In this document: positions 44,119-53,621 of the stretch, piece by piece | Position numbering within the stretch: position 1 is the stretch's first letter | Layout of the letters: the number at the start of each line of letters is the position of its first letter | Assembly: GCA_016715995.1 (NCBI GenBank) | Contig: JADJXF010000009.1 | Coordinates: forward strand, 124,001-188,000 | Length of the DNA stretch: 64,000 bases | Origin: Flavobacteriales bacterium | GTDB lineage: Bacteria > Bacteroidota > Bacteroidia > Flavobacteriales_F > PHOS-HE28 | Direction of reading: 5' to 3' | Translations under genes and position numbers: made by a program | The notes under the pieces: generated by a model | Databases searched by the model: none | What the model was told of the DNA's origin: nothing | What the model saw: only the letters and a program-made list of their open reading frames with translations

Positions 44119-46530
44119 TCAGCGGACGATCATCACCGGAACACTTCGGAACACGCCTTCCCCGCGCATGGCGATTTGGTAGCTCCCATTGGCAAGTCCT
44201 GATACGTCGACCATCATCTGGTTCGTGCCTGCACTGATGCCCCGTGTTCCCATAGAGCGCACCACCCGGCCAGTATTGTCCATCACCTCCACCTGCGCCG
44301 CCAAATTGCGCATGGCGGTCAGATTCAACGTCACTTGATTAACCGCCGGATTCGGCCATGCGGTCACTTGTGAAAGGGCATTGCCCGTCTCGGTGATGCC
44401 GGTTACCACGGGGAGAGCCAGCAGCGGGCCGCCGGCTGGCAACGCCACCCACAGCCCAAAGGCAGGGCCGTTGCTGTTGTTGATGGTGTTGAGGAAGCCG
44501 CTGGCCAGCACGGTGAGTGCGGCACCTTGCAGGCCAAGGGTCTGCAATGGCGCTGTGTATGAAGCCACCGTGGTCAGTCCATCCGCCGTGCGAACCTGTA
44601 CGGTGAAGTCAAGCGTGGGCAGTTCGAGGTAGCCATCGTACTCACCATAGGACAAATCATCCACGATGGTGGTGTTCACCACAGCGCTTTCGAATACATC
44701 CACGGTGGGCGCGTCGGTGCAGCCATGGAAAACAAGCACATCGGTACCCGGGCCTTGCGCGCTCTCGCGAGCCGCGGGGAAGACGTAGATGTCAAAAGGC
44801 GTCGCCGGATTGTAACCGCTGGCGCTCACGATACCATTGGCCACCAGGATGAAGGTCTCGTCCGCTGGCAGGTTGTAATTGAAGCTGGCGATGGCATCAG
44901 CCACACTGGTGCTGTTGGCCGGGGCGATGCTCAGGGTAAGGTCCACGCCTGCCTGCACGTCCACGAAAGGGGTGGCGGTGCGGAAAGCGAAATCGTCGAC
45001 GAGCAGGGCGCCGTTGAGGTATACATCCACTTCAGCGGCGGCGGCATCCGCGCTGTTGTGGATGGCCTGGATGCGGGCGGTGGGGATCTCGGCGGCAGGC
45101 AATTCGACAAGCGGTCCGCCGCTGGGCAGGGCCACCCAAAGTCCGAAGGCCGGGCCATTGCTGTTGTTGGCCGGATCCAGGAAGCCGCTTGCGAGCACGG
45201 TGAGCGCGGCGCCTTGCAAGCCGAGGGTCTGCAAGGGAGCGGCATAGGCGGCCACGATGGTGCTGTTGTCGGCCGTGCGGACCTGCAGGGTGAAATCGAG
45301 CGTGGGCAGCTCGAGGTATCCGGCGAAGTCGCCGTAGCTGAAATCATCGATGATCGTGGTGCTCACCACGGCGCTCTCGAAGACGTCAACCGTGGGCGCA
45401 TCGGTGGCGCCGTGCAGCGCGAGCACATCGGTGCCGTTGCCTTGCGCAGATTCACGTGCTCCAGGATATACGAGGATGTCAAAAGGCGTCGCAGGGTTGT
45501 AACCGCTGGCGCTCACGATACCATTGGCCACCAGGATGAAGGTCTCGTTAGCCGGCAGGTTGTAATTGAAGCTGGCTATTGCATCGGCCACGCTGGTGCT
45601 GTTGGCCGGGGCGATGCTCAGGGTAAGGTCCACGCCTGCCTGCACGTCCACGAAAGGGGTGGCGGTGCGGAAAGCGAAATCGTCGACGAGCAGGGCGCCG
45701 TTGAGGTATACATCCACTTCAGCGGCGGCGGCATCCGCGCTGTTGTGGATGGCCTGGATGCGGGCGGTGGGAATCTCGGCGGCAGGCAATTCGACAAGCG
45801 GTCCGCCGCTGGGCAGGGCCACCCAAAGTCCGAAGGCCGGGCCATTGCTGTTGTTGGCCGGATCCAGGAAGCCGCTTGCGAGCACGGTGAGCGCGGCGCC
45901 TTGCAAGCCGAGGGTCTGCAAGGGAGCGGCATAGGCGGCCACGATGGTGCTGTTGTCGGCCGTGCGGACCTGCAGGGTGAAGTCGAGCGTGGGCAGCTCG
46001 AGGTATCCGGCGAAGTCACCATAGCTCAAGTCGTCGATGATGGTCGTGCTCACCACGGCGCTCTCGAAAACGTCAACCGTGGGTGCATCGGTGGCGCCAT
46101 GCAGGGCGAGCACATCGGTGCCAAGACCTTGCGCGCTCTCACGAGCACCCGCGAAGACCTCAATGGTGAACGGCGTTGCCGGATTGTAGCCGCCCAGCCC
46201 GAGCGTGCCACTGGCGACAGCGATGTAGGTCTCCCCATCAGCCAGATTGATGTTCTGCGTGAACAAGGCTTCTGCCGCGCTGCTGCTGTTTCCCGGCGCG
46301 ATGGCTAGCTCCAGATCCACGCCTGCGGGCAAATCGATGAATGGCGTAGCGGTCCGGAACGCGAAGTCCGGGATTGCCAAACCGCCGTTCAGATAAACGT
46401 CAACCACGGCAGCATTGAGGTCAGCGCAGTTATGGACGACTTGCAGGCGGGCGTTCTGCGCGGCTGCACTAGCGGCTAACCCAACCGTCAAGGCGGCCAG
46501 GGTGTTTCGAAGGGTACTTGGGTAGGACAT
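44119..46530 (-). CDS. DUF4397 triple-repeat secreted protein with T9SS sorting domain
   Basis: 803 residues from the ATG at 46530 (STLRNTLAALTVGLAASAAA signal peptide). Three copies of a roughly 229-residue DUF4397 unit follow. Each begins ARLQVVHNCADLN or ARIQAIHNSADAAAAEVDVY and contains DVLALHGATDAPTVDVFESA and LPTLDFTLQVRTADNSTIV. Copies 2 and 3 are nearly identical at DNA level. The last 80 residues (TAWPNPAVNQVTLNL ... SGLANGSYQIAMRG) are a type A T9SS sorting domain. DUF4397 units are all-beta and common on bacterial surfaces; no activity is known. A surface repeat protein that varies copy number by recombination is plausible. Confidence 0.88.
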   Translation of the reverse strand: MSYPSTLRNTLAALTVGLAASAAAQNARLQVVHNCADLNAAVVDVYLNGGLAIPDFAFRTATPFIDLPAGVDLELAIAPGNSSSAAEALFTQNINLADGETYIAVASGTLGLGGYNPATPFTIEVFAGARESAQGLGTDVLALHGATDAPTVDVFESAVVSTTIIDDLSYGDFAGYLELPTLDFTLQVRTADNSTIVAAYAAPLQTLGLQGAALTVLASGFLDPANNSNGPAFGLWVALPSGGPLVELPAAEIPTARIQAIHNSADAAAAEVDVYLNGALLVDDFAFRTATPFVDVQAGVDLTLSIAPANSTSVADAIASFNYNLPANETFILVANGIVSASGYNPATPFDILVYPGARESAQGNGTDVLALHGATDAPTVDVFESAVVSTTIIDDFSYGDFAGYLELPTLDFTLQVRTADNSTIVAAYAAPLQTLGLQGAALTVLASGFLDPANNSNGPAFGLWVALPSGGPLVELPAAEIPTARIQAIHNSADAAAAEVDVYLNGALLVDDFAFRTATPFVDVQAGVDLTLSIAPANSTSVADAIASFNYNLPADETFILVANGIVSASGYNPATPFDIYVFPAARESAQGPGTDVLVFHGCTDAPTVDVFESAVVNTTIVDDLSYGEYDGYLELPTLDFTVQVRTADGLTTVASYTAPLQTLGLQGAALTVLASGFLNTINNSNGPAFGLWVALPAGGPLLALPVVTGITETGNALSQVTAWPNPAVNQVTLNLTAMRNLAAQVEVMDNTGRVVRSMGTRGISAGTNQMMVDVSGLANGSYQIAMRGEGVFRSVPVMIVR
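44791..46164. repeat. Two direct 687-bp repeats inside the DUF4397 gene
   Basis: Copies at 44791-45477 and 45478-46164 are in register with a constant 687-base offset (229 codons). The core (about 44911-45410 against 45598-46097) differs by only a few bases. The first protein unit, encoded upstream of 46164, is more diverged, so the near-identity reflects recent duplication or gene conversion. Confidence 0.85.
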
Positions 46531-46662
46531 GGGTCTTGCGGGTTTTGTTTGTTTCCGCGAGTACAACACGTCCTAAACCAAAGTGTTCATTCTATGGATG
46601 AATTCGTTGAACAATTTAACATTCGACACAGGTTATGGCTGAACCCACACAAAGCAGGTTGA

Positions 46663-49422
46663 TCAGCGCACGATGGTCACGTGACCGAAGAGCTCGTACT
46701 TGTCTTTCTTGATGGCATCCACGGCATAGGCGCGGAAGGCATACACGCCGACCGGTACATCCTTGCCAGAGGCGGTGCCATCCCATTCCGCCCACGGGTT
46801 ATTGGTGGAGTAGACCACCCCGCCCCATCGATCGAATACCTGGAACTCAAAGCTCTCCAGGTCCACCACGTTGATGATGGGCCGGAACGTATCGTTGTAG
46901 CCATCGTCATTCGGTGTGAAGGCGTTGGCGACATAGAACACATACTCCTGCGGCTTCAGGTGGGCGATGATCGTATCGGTCGTGAAGAAGCGCCCGGTCA
47001 GCGCTTTCTGCATGGTGTCGCCGGGCAGGTAGCTGTTCACCAGATCATTCTTCAGGTCCCAATAGAGGAAGTCGTAGTACAGCGTTGGGTTGATCTGGAA
47101 CGGCACATCGATATCCTCGCCTACGGACGTGAGTGCCGGGAAGCTCGAATAGGTGATTCCATCAAAAGTGATGGTGCCGCCCCCACGAGGAACCACGTCG
47201 AGCATGACATCATAGCGGATAGGAGGGATGAAGTGCGCCACGATGCTATCCGCTCCGATGAAATCAACGGTCACGAGCGAGTCGGTCAGACTTGGAAGCA
47301 GTGAATTGCTTTGGAACACCTCCCAATGGCTGAAGATCCAGCCGCCGGCGGGAATGGGGGCAAGCGTTGTGGTTATGCCGCCATAATAGGTTCCGGCAAA
47401 GGGGTAGGAGGGTAGCGTGATGCTGTTCACGTTGATCTCGCCGCTCAAGGGCGGTTCAACATTGAAGACCACTTGGTAGGGCCCGTTGAGATTGTAGCAA
47501 TCCACCAAACCCTGCTGAATGGTGACGCAGCGCGTCTCGATGAAATCCCTGAGCACCTGCACATTGTTCTGCCAGCCAGCCATGCTCCCATTCCATCGCG
47601 CGATCTGGCCGGGCATCTCCGGAGCGATGTTGGCGATGAGGCTGTCGAGGAAGGGCAGCATGAAATCGCAGCTGAACAGGGTATTGCCCAGGTCGATGTA
47701 GCGGTTCACGTACCAGTCGTGGACCATCTGGTTCTCTTCGATGAGCTTCTCCAGGATGTCGGTATGCCCCTGGCCTCCGGGATTCGGAAGGTCCTCCACA
47801 GTACAGGGGTCGGCGTTCGGGCTCTGGTCCGGGATGCCCGTGAAATTCGTGTAGTGCCCGAAGGTGGCGTCCATGTCCCAGAGGATGTAGCCCCACTTCT
47901 TGTGCTCGCCGGATGGGTCCATACCGCGCCACCATCCTGTGTTCCAGTTGAGCCAATCGGCGCAAACGGTGTAGCTGTTCAGGCAGAAGTAGTCGATCAG
48001 GCTTTTCCAGTTGAGTTGGCTGTCCACATAGGCGAAGGCCGTGGGGTCGCCCATGTCGTTGCTCATGATGTAGTTGAGCAGCGCGTCCCAATCGGTCTGG
48101 GCTTGCGGTCCGCCGTATTCGCTCCACGTGCCGCCCCAGGTCTTGATGAACTGGATGTCGTACTCACCCTGTCCGTAGTAATAGGTGGTGTAGTCGTGGT
48201 CGTCCACCTTCTCGCGCAGGTCATAGACCCCCCAGTACTGCCCATTGATGTACACAACGCACGGCTCATAGCTGCGCTCATCGACCCGGAGGTTACCCAC
48301 TTGGCTCAGGGCCTGGACGTAGGCATCGCGGATGTGCGCAGGCTGCCCTGGGCCGTAGTCGTAGTTGTCCCCGGCAGCGGCCTTCACGATCACACGCTGG
48401 AACGAATCGCGGTCCTTGGTGCGGAAGATCGGATACTCAATCGCGGCCCCTTGACCGAATTGATCCCTGGTCACATAGTCGAAGCCGCGATGGTCGTACG
48501 CCCAGCTATCCTGACCATGCTCATCGAAGGTGCCCATGCACTCGGCTCGGAGCTGACCGTTGGCGCCGAAATACTCAAAGCTCCCGATTGGCTCGATGCC
48601 CCCGTTCCCGTTGAGAAGGGTGGTCACCTGATCGCCACTGCAGCTGAGGATGGGGATGGTGTGCGTGACGCCGATAAAGAAGGTGTTGGTCTCCGCGAAG
48701 CTCGGCGGGACGCCAGCGCCTCCGAAAGCGCGCGCGCGCAGGACGGTGGTGGCGGCGATGTTGATCGGACCGCCATAGACCGCACTGGCCGCCGTGGGCG
48801 TGGAGCCATCGGTGGTGTAACGGATGGTAGCGCCGGCCGTAGCGCAAGCCAAGGTGACACTGATGGCGCCGCCATGATAGCCTGAAGGTTGGCTCATGGT
48901 CGGGGTCGCCACGTAATAGGGCCCTCCTCCCGCGTTGGCCGCATTCGGGGTGGGGGTGGTGAACAGGCTCCAATTGGCCGCGCCGTCCGTGGCCCGGCCC
49001 CAGCTATGGTCGGCCTGGGTAGGCTCGATGAATTGGAAGTTGTCCACGATGGCGCCACCAGCATCGCTGAGCACCGCGCGCTCGCCAGTGGATTGAGTGA
49101 TCTTGAAATTCGCGTGGATGGGGGCGGTCGTGCTGCCGCGACCGCTGCACCATACCATCAGCCGCCCGTTCGCAGGAATGCTGGTGCCCGGGGGAATCTG
49201 GTACTTGGTGTTGTTGTTCTGGCTGTCGCTCAGGTACCAGCCGCTCAGGTCCACGGCGGCCGCAGTCGTGTTGTACAACTCTATCCAATCCTCGCGCTCG
49301 CCGAAACCATCCGTGGGTCCCGTCCAATTGGCGGCGCTCACCTCGTTGATGACCACTTGGGCATGCGTTCCGGAGGCCAGCAGCAGGGCCAGGAGCAACG
49401 TGAGTACAGGTCTGCGATGCAT
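46663..49422 (-). CDS. Secreted CotH-kinase-family protein with lamin-tail domain and type B T9SS domain
   Basis: 919 residues from the ATG at 49422, which opens a signal peptide (MHRRPVLTLLLALLLASGTH) and follows a TACCTTGG box. Domains in order: a lamin-tail domain (about 22-155: VINEVSAANWTGP, EDWIELYNTTAAAVDLSGWY); a chitobiase/BNR-like beta domain (PSGYHGGAISVTLACATAGA, IRYTTDGSTPT); a CotH kinase domain (about 240-600: YINGQYWGVYDLREKVDDHD, and the acidic WDMDATFGHYTNF motif); beta-rich repeats; and a type B T9SS/CHU_C domain (YVANAFTPNDDGYNDTFRPI, VFDRWGGVVYST). CotH proteins are atypical protein kinases known from spore coats. An extracellular kinase exported by T9SS is implied, though activity here is unproven. 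Confidence 0.88.
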   Translation of the reverse strand: MHRRPVLTLLLALLLASGTHAQVVINEVSAANWTGPTDGFGEREDWIELYNTTAAAVDLSGWYLSDSQNNNTKYQIPPGTSIPANGRLMVWCSGRGSTTAPIHANFKITQSTGERAVLSDAGGAIVDNFQFIEPTQADHSWGRATDGAANWSLFTTPTPNAANAGGGPYYVATPTMSQPSGYHGGAISVTLACATAGATIRYTTDGSTPTAASAVYGGPINIAATTVLRARAFGGAGVPPSFAETNTFFIGVTHTIPILSCSGDQVTTLLNGNGGIEPIGSFEYFGANGQLRAECMGTFDEHGQDSWAYDHRGFDYVTRDQFGQGAAIEYPIFRTKDRDSFQRVIVKAAAGDNYDYGPGQPAHIRDAYVQALSQVGNLRVDERSYEPCVVYINGQYWGVYDLREKVDDHDYTTYYYGQGEYDIQFIKTWGGTWSEYGGPQAQTDWDALLNYIMSNDMGDPTAFAYVDSQLNWKSLIDYFCLNSYTVCADWLNWNTGWWRGMDPSGEHKKWGYILWDMDATFGHYTNFTGIPDQSPNADPCTVEDLPNPGGQGHTDILEKLIEENQMVHDWYVNRYIDLGNTLFSCDFMLPFLDSLIANIAPEMPGQIARWNGSMAGWQNNVQVLRDFIETRCVTIQQGLVDCYNLNGPYQVVFNVEPPLSGEINVNSITLPSYPFAGTYYGGITTTLAPIPAGGWIFSHWEVFQSNSLLPSLTDSLVTVDFIGADSIVAHFIPPIRYDVMLDVVPRGGGTITFDGITYSSFPALTSVGEDIDVPFQINPTLYYDFLYWDLKNDLVNSYLPGDTMQKALTGRFFTTDTIIAHLKPQEYVFYVANAFTPNDDGYNDTFRPIINVVDLESFEFQVFDRWGGVVYSTNNPWAEWDGTASGKDVPVGVYAFRAYAVDAIKKDKYELFGHVTIVR

Positions 49423-49448
49423 GGACGGATGCCGGGTGGAAAGGAGCG

Positions 49449-49456
49449 CCAAGGTA
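49449..49456 (-). promoter_or_regulatory. -7 promoter element of the CotH-kinase gene
   Basis: Minus-strand TACCTTGG, 26 bases upstream of the ATG at 49422; it rules against the in-frame start at 49563. Confidence 0.5.
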
Positions 49457-49549
49457 GAAGGTCCGGTAACTCCTTCGTCACGAACGGATGAGGTCCCGGT
49501 AACACATCGTGGGGGAGACGGCCCTTGGTTGCCGTTCGTTGCCCGGCGG

Positions 49550-50053
49550 TCAGCCCGTGGCATTCAGGTCCAGGCCGTCATAGTAGCCGGTATCCGCTGG
49601 CTGCATCAGCTTGGTGTGCAGGGTGATTTGACCTACGTGGTAGCTGAAGTGCTCTACGGCGTGAACGATGATGGCGGTTCCGGTCTCTTGGAAGCCCTGT
49701 ACGGACCAGGTTCGGGTCAGGTCTGATTCAGGTATTGCTGCGAGGGTGTGGCGGGCCTTGGATAAGGTGGCGGCCAGCCGGGTCAACAGCTCATCCACAG
49801 GGACTTCGGGGGCGAAGAATTCCCATTCCCGGTTGCGGTCATCCGGCAGCCCGCCCAAAGTGCTGTTGATCCATTGCCCGACATTCCCGCAGAGGTGCAG
49901 CACCAGGTTCCCAACGCTCGCCACCCGTTCATTTGGCCGATGCCAGACCTGCTCGGGGCTCAAGAGCCGCAGGCATTTCTTGATGCGGTCCTCACCCTCC
50001 GCCAGCCGCCGAAGGCTTTCGGCGCGCAGCTGATCGGCCAACAGGTCGCTCAT
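49550..50053 (-). CDS. DinB-family (DUF1572-like) protein
   Basis: 167 residues from the ATG at 50053, chosen because a TACCTTGG box ends four bases upstream (50058-50065); the longer frame to 50101 would cross the promoter. The four-helix DinB fold is suggested by ESLRRLAEGEDRIKKCLRLL, PNERVASVGNLVLHLCGNVG and a second His pair in IIVHAVEHFSYHVGQITLHT, which supply the usual metal-binding histidines. DinB-like proteins often act as thiol-dependent transferases or metal-binding enzymes in the cytoplasm. No substrate can be assigned. Confidence 0.85.
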   Translation of the reverse strand: MSDLLADQLRAESLRRLAEGEDRIKKCLRLLSPEQVWHRPNERVASVGNLVLHLCGNVGQWINSTLGGLPDDRNREWEFFAPEVPVDELLTRLAATLSKARHTLAAIPESDLTRTWSVQGFQETGTAIIVHAVEHFSYHVGQITLHTKLMQPADTGYYDGLDLNATG

Positions 50054-50057
50054 CAGG

Positions 50058-50065
50058 CCAAGGTA
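50058..50065 (-). promoter_or_regulatory. -7 promoter element of the DinB gene
   Basis: Minus-strand TACCTTGG, four bases before the ATG at 50053, identical in sequence and spacing to the box at 11982-11989. It implies a leaderless transcript. Confidence 0.5.
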
Positions 50066-50132
50066 GGGGCCGAAAAAGTCGCGGCCCCGAAGGGTTTCCA
50101 TCGGGGCCGCGGCAGAATTTGCGCAGGTCAGC

Positions 50133-52077
50133 CTACAAGGCTGTGGTCGCTGCCTTCTTCGAGCCTTCGCCGATGTGCTGGTCGAGGAACTTCTCCATTT
50201 CGCCGTAGAACTCGAACCGGTTCTCCTCGTTCCGGAAGCCGTGGCCTTCGTTATCCTTTTACCAAGTATTGCACCTCCACGCCGCGGGCCTTCAATGCTG
50301 CCACCACCTGGTCGCTCTCATCCTTGTTCACGCGCGGGTCCTGCGCGCCTTGCGCGATGAAGAGCGGGCACTTGATCCTGTCCACGAAGAAGACCGGGCT
50401 GGCATCGCGCAGCAGCAGGCTGTCGGACTTCGGGTCGCCTACCATCTCGTACATCATCTTCTTGAACGGCTCCCAATAGGGCGGTACCGTATTCATGAAG
50501 GTGAACATGTTGCTCACGCCCACATAATCCACGGCGCAGGCGTACAGGTCGGGGGTGAAGGTGATGCCTGCAAGAGTTGCGTAGCCGCCGTAGCTGGCGC
50601 CGTAGATGGCGATGCGTGTGCTATCGGCGATGCCCTCGCGCTTCAGCCATTCCACGCCATCGGTGATGTCGTCCTGCATGGTCTTGCCCCATTGCTTGAA
50701 GCTCTTCTCCCAGAAGGCACGGCCGTATCCGGTGCTGCCGCGGAAGTTCATCTGCAGCACGGCGTAGCCGCGGTTCGCCATCCACTGCACCTGTGAGTTG
50801 AAGCCCCACTCGTCCCGTGCCCACGGACCGCCATGCGGGTGGATGATCACCGGCAGGTTCTTTGGTTCGCGGCCCACCGGAAGCGTGAGGTAGCCGTGGA
50901 TGGTGAGCCCGTCGCGCGTGGTGTACGTGATCGGCTTCATCTCTGCCATGTGCTCCTCGTTGATCCAGGGGCGCAACGTCGCCACGGCCTCCAGCTTGTC
51001 AGCTGTGGCATCATAGAAATAGTACTTGCCCGGTTGGCGGTCGCTGCCCGCCCAGACCATGAACATGGTCTCATCGTCGTTCTCGCCGTAGATCCAATAG
51101 TCGTAGCCTTCGAACTTGGGAGCGAGCTTGTCGTACAGCGCTTGGGTCTGCGGGTCCAGGATGTGCCGTTCTTCCTTCCAGCCGGTGTAGGTCACCATGC
51201 GCAGCACTTTCCGCTTGTCGCTGTAGTCCACATTGCTCACATCATAGTCCTTGTTCTCATAAATGAGCTTGGTCTCCTTCTTCCCGGCAAGGTCCCACTC
51301 CACGACAGCGCTCTTGTCGCGACCGCTCAGGTTGTGGCTCACGATCAAGTTGGCGTTGTCGAAAGTGAACATGAGCGGGCTCCAGCTGTCCTTGAAGCCG
51401 TGGCGCATGTACTCGGCGAAGGGCTGCGTTTCGTCCGCGCGGTAGAAGTACACTTGATCGGTGCCATCGGTCTTGGTGGCCATGCGGATCACCCCGTTGT
51501 GATCGGTGATCCAACCCTCGTAGTTGGCCGTGCTGTTGTCGAAGAGCGGCTTCAGCTCGCCAGACGAGATGTTGCACAAGTAGGGATCGAAGACCTGAGG
51601 ATTGCGCTGGTTCATCTGGATCAGGATGCTCTGCTCCATGCCTTGCACATTATGCAACCGGTCAAGCGTACCGGCCCGCACACCCTTCTCGGGCGTCAGG
51701 GCCTTCACATCGCTGCCATCGATGCTCGCGCTGAAGACGATGAAGTTCTCGTCCCCGTTCACGTCGCGGCTGTAAACCACGCGGTCGCCCTTCCAGAAAT
51801 ATCCGCCGATGTCGCGCACCGTATCGTGCGTGACCTGCACCGCTTCACTGGCGCCCATCTTCTTCACGAATATGTTCATCCGGTTCTTCCACGGCGCCCT
51901 GTAGCTCATGTGCTGGCCATCGGGACTGATTTGGAAGCCGGACATCTCCGGGTTCTTGAAGAAATCCTTCAGTTCAATCCGTGGGGGCGGGACCTTCACG
52001 GTCTCCGTGGCGGGTGTCCCGCAGGAGGCAGCCAGCACGAGAGCGGCTAGGGTGGGAAGAAGAAAATTGAAGCGCAT
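50133..52077 (-). CDS. S9-family (prolyl-oligopeptidase-like) lipoprotein peptidase; frameshift removes the last 47 or so codons
   Basis: The intact product is about 648 residues. The N-terminus (PTLAALVLAASCGTPATET) has a lipobox with Cys at about residue 20, so it is probably a lipoprotein. A beta-propeller (GFQISPDGQHMSYRAPW, RVVYSRDVNGDENFIVFSAS) is followed by the alpha/beta-hydrolase domain with the nucleophile in IYGASYGGYATLAGITFTPD and the Asp region AQGAQDPRVNKDESDQ. The open frame stops at 50251 after QYLVKG. One extra A in the run at 50258-50261 causes this; without it the sequence continues LVKDNEGHGFRNEENRFEFY to a stop at 50133, restoring the catalytic histidine in NEGHGF. Family members are exported peptidases that act on oligopeptides. 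Confidence 0.85.
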
Positions 52078-52180
52078 GTTGTGTTACCGGTTTGGTGAAA
52101 GTGAGGGCGAAGGTGGTATGAACGGTGATGCCCCCGGCATTTCATCCATGAGCGGTTACCCTGAGGGACGAATCGTTAGC

Positions 52181-53545
52181 CTAATGCTGGAATCGGTACA
52201 CCCAGACCCGATGGTCCGCTTCCACAGAATCGACTCTGGGATAGGCTTTCCGCAAAGAATTGATAGTCGGACGGTAGCCCTGGTTTCCGCTGGCATCAAC
52301 CAGCACGGTGGGCCCTAGCTCAATTGCATCCTCTGGATTCGGTACGTACACATCTGACAGCAGGAGGTCTTCCTGATTGTCCCGGAGCTGTTCCAGGTCC
52401 TCCGCCGCCAGGTAATTCAGCCAATACCAGGGCGGCACCACTTCCAGGGTGCAATCGGAACCGCACCATTGCTGCACTTGCTGCACAACCCCGCCCGGCT
52501 GGTAGCGACCTTGCTTCCAAGGCGTGAACGTGAACAGCATCCCTGAGACAGCGATGAAGCATGCAGCCGAGGTCCAGCGGGCAGGAAGGCCCAGCTGCTC
52601 CAACGATCCGGCCACCAGCAGCGCGAAGCCCGGCCCGGCGAAGACCAGATAGCGATCCAGGAACATTGGCGCGAAGTAGGACACGATGAACAAGCCCAGG
52701 AGTGGCACCAAGCACCAAATCGCAGCGAAGCGCAGGATTAGCGTTCTTGCCCGGCTTCGAATCAGCGCCACGGCGATGACGAGGAGGAAAGCGACGGCTA
52801 AAACGGGCGCATTGCTCCAGCGCCAGATCATGTTGTAGAGCTCTTCGGGTACGGGGGCTTCCAGCCATGTGCCCTGCACCATGCTGGTGCCAACGCGCGA
52901 AAGGAAGATGACGAGGTAGGGCGAGAAGCAGAGGAGCGTCATCGCAACACCGAGGAGGAAATCGCGACGGATGCAGCGCAGTTCAGGCAGGACGAGCACG
53001 CACAACGCTTGCACGCCGACTGCCAGCCATCCGAAGAAGTGCGTGTACACCATCAGTGTGTTGATGGCGGAGAGGCCGATGAGCGCGCGGATCCCATGGT
53101 GGTGCCTGTTCTTCGCACGCCAGAGCAGCCACATGCCGGTGGTGGCCAACAGGGTGAAGAGCGCGTATGCCCTTACCTCATGCGCGAAGCCGTAGTGGTA
53201 ATTGTTCAGCGTGAAGAGGAATGAGGCGACCAGAGCGGCGCGCAAGCCTCCAAGGCGATGCGTGAGCAGGAACAACGGCCAGACGGTGAGCGCGCTGAAC
53301 ACGGCCGACGGCACACGCAACCAGGCCGCCTCGAACGGGGCGACCGTGCTCCATGCTTTGATCAAGAGGAAATAGAGCGGCGGATTATTCTCCGTGCCCA
53401 GCATGGCCCAGAACCGATCAAGGGGTTGCTGCGACCAGTACACCGTGAAAGGCTCATCATATGCGAGGTCATTCACGCCCAGCCAAAGCAGCTTCAGCGC
53501 CGCGTTGAGCAGAACGAACGCGAGAGCGATGGATCGCGTGTTCAA
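52181..53545 (-). CDS. GT39-like polytopic membrane glycosyltransferase
   Basis: 454 residues with about ten membrane helices. The first periplasmic loop has NDLAYDEPFTVYWSQQPLDR, the acidic D-E motif of GT39/ArnT-like enzymes, followed by ENNPPLYFLLIKAWSTVAPF. A soluble C-terminal segment contains QQWCGSDCTLEVVPPWYWLN. Such enzymes use polyprenyl-phosphate sugars as donors at the outer face of the inner membrane. The acceptor is unknown. The overall plan resembles the protein at 16140 but the sequences are divergent. The gene follows the GNAT gene on the same strand after 76 bases. Confidence 0.8.
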   Translation of the reverse strand: MNTRSIALAFVLLNAALKLLWLGVNDLAYDEPFTVYWSQQPLDRFWAMLGTENNPPLYFLLIKAWSTVAPFEAAWLRVPSAVFSALTVWPLFLLTHRLGGLRAALVASFLFTLNNYHYGFAHEVRAYALFTLLATTGMWLLWRAKNRHHHGIRALIGLSAINTLMVYTHFFGWLAVGVQALCVLVLPELRCIRRDFLLGVAMTLLCFSPYLVIFLSRVGTSMVQGTWLEAPVPEELYNMIWRWSNAPVLAVAFLLVIAVALIRSRARTLILRFAAIWCLVPLLGLFIVSYFAPMFLDRYLVFAGPGFALLVAGSLEQLGLPARWTSAACFIAVSGMLFTFTPWKQGRYQPGGVVQQVQQWCGSDCTLEVVPPWYWLNYLAAEDLEQLRDNQEDLLLSDVYVPNPEDAIELGPTVLVDASGNQGYRPTINSLRKAYPRVDSVEADHRVWVYRFQH

Positions 53546-53621
53546 GGTGCCATGGGTAATCGGGCAAGTTTACCCCAGGCCATCGAGTCAACCTTCAATC
53601 CACAACCCCTCAACCCTCAAC

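Noticed and set aside
44725..46308. A 527-codon plus-strand frame with repeats opposite the DUF4397 gene
   Set aside because: Its repeats simply mirror the 687-bp duplication of the real gene; the composition is typical of an antisense shadow.
13890..50261. Programmed ribosomal frameshifting as the cause of the broken frames
   Set aside because: No common slippery heptamer with a downstream structure is present, the shifts go in both directions, and unrelated genes are hit.
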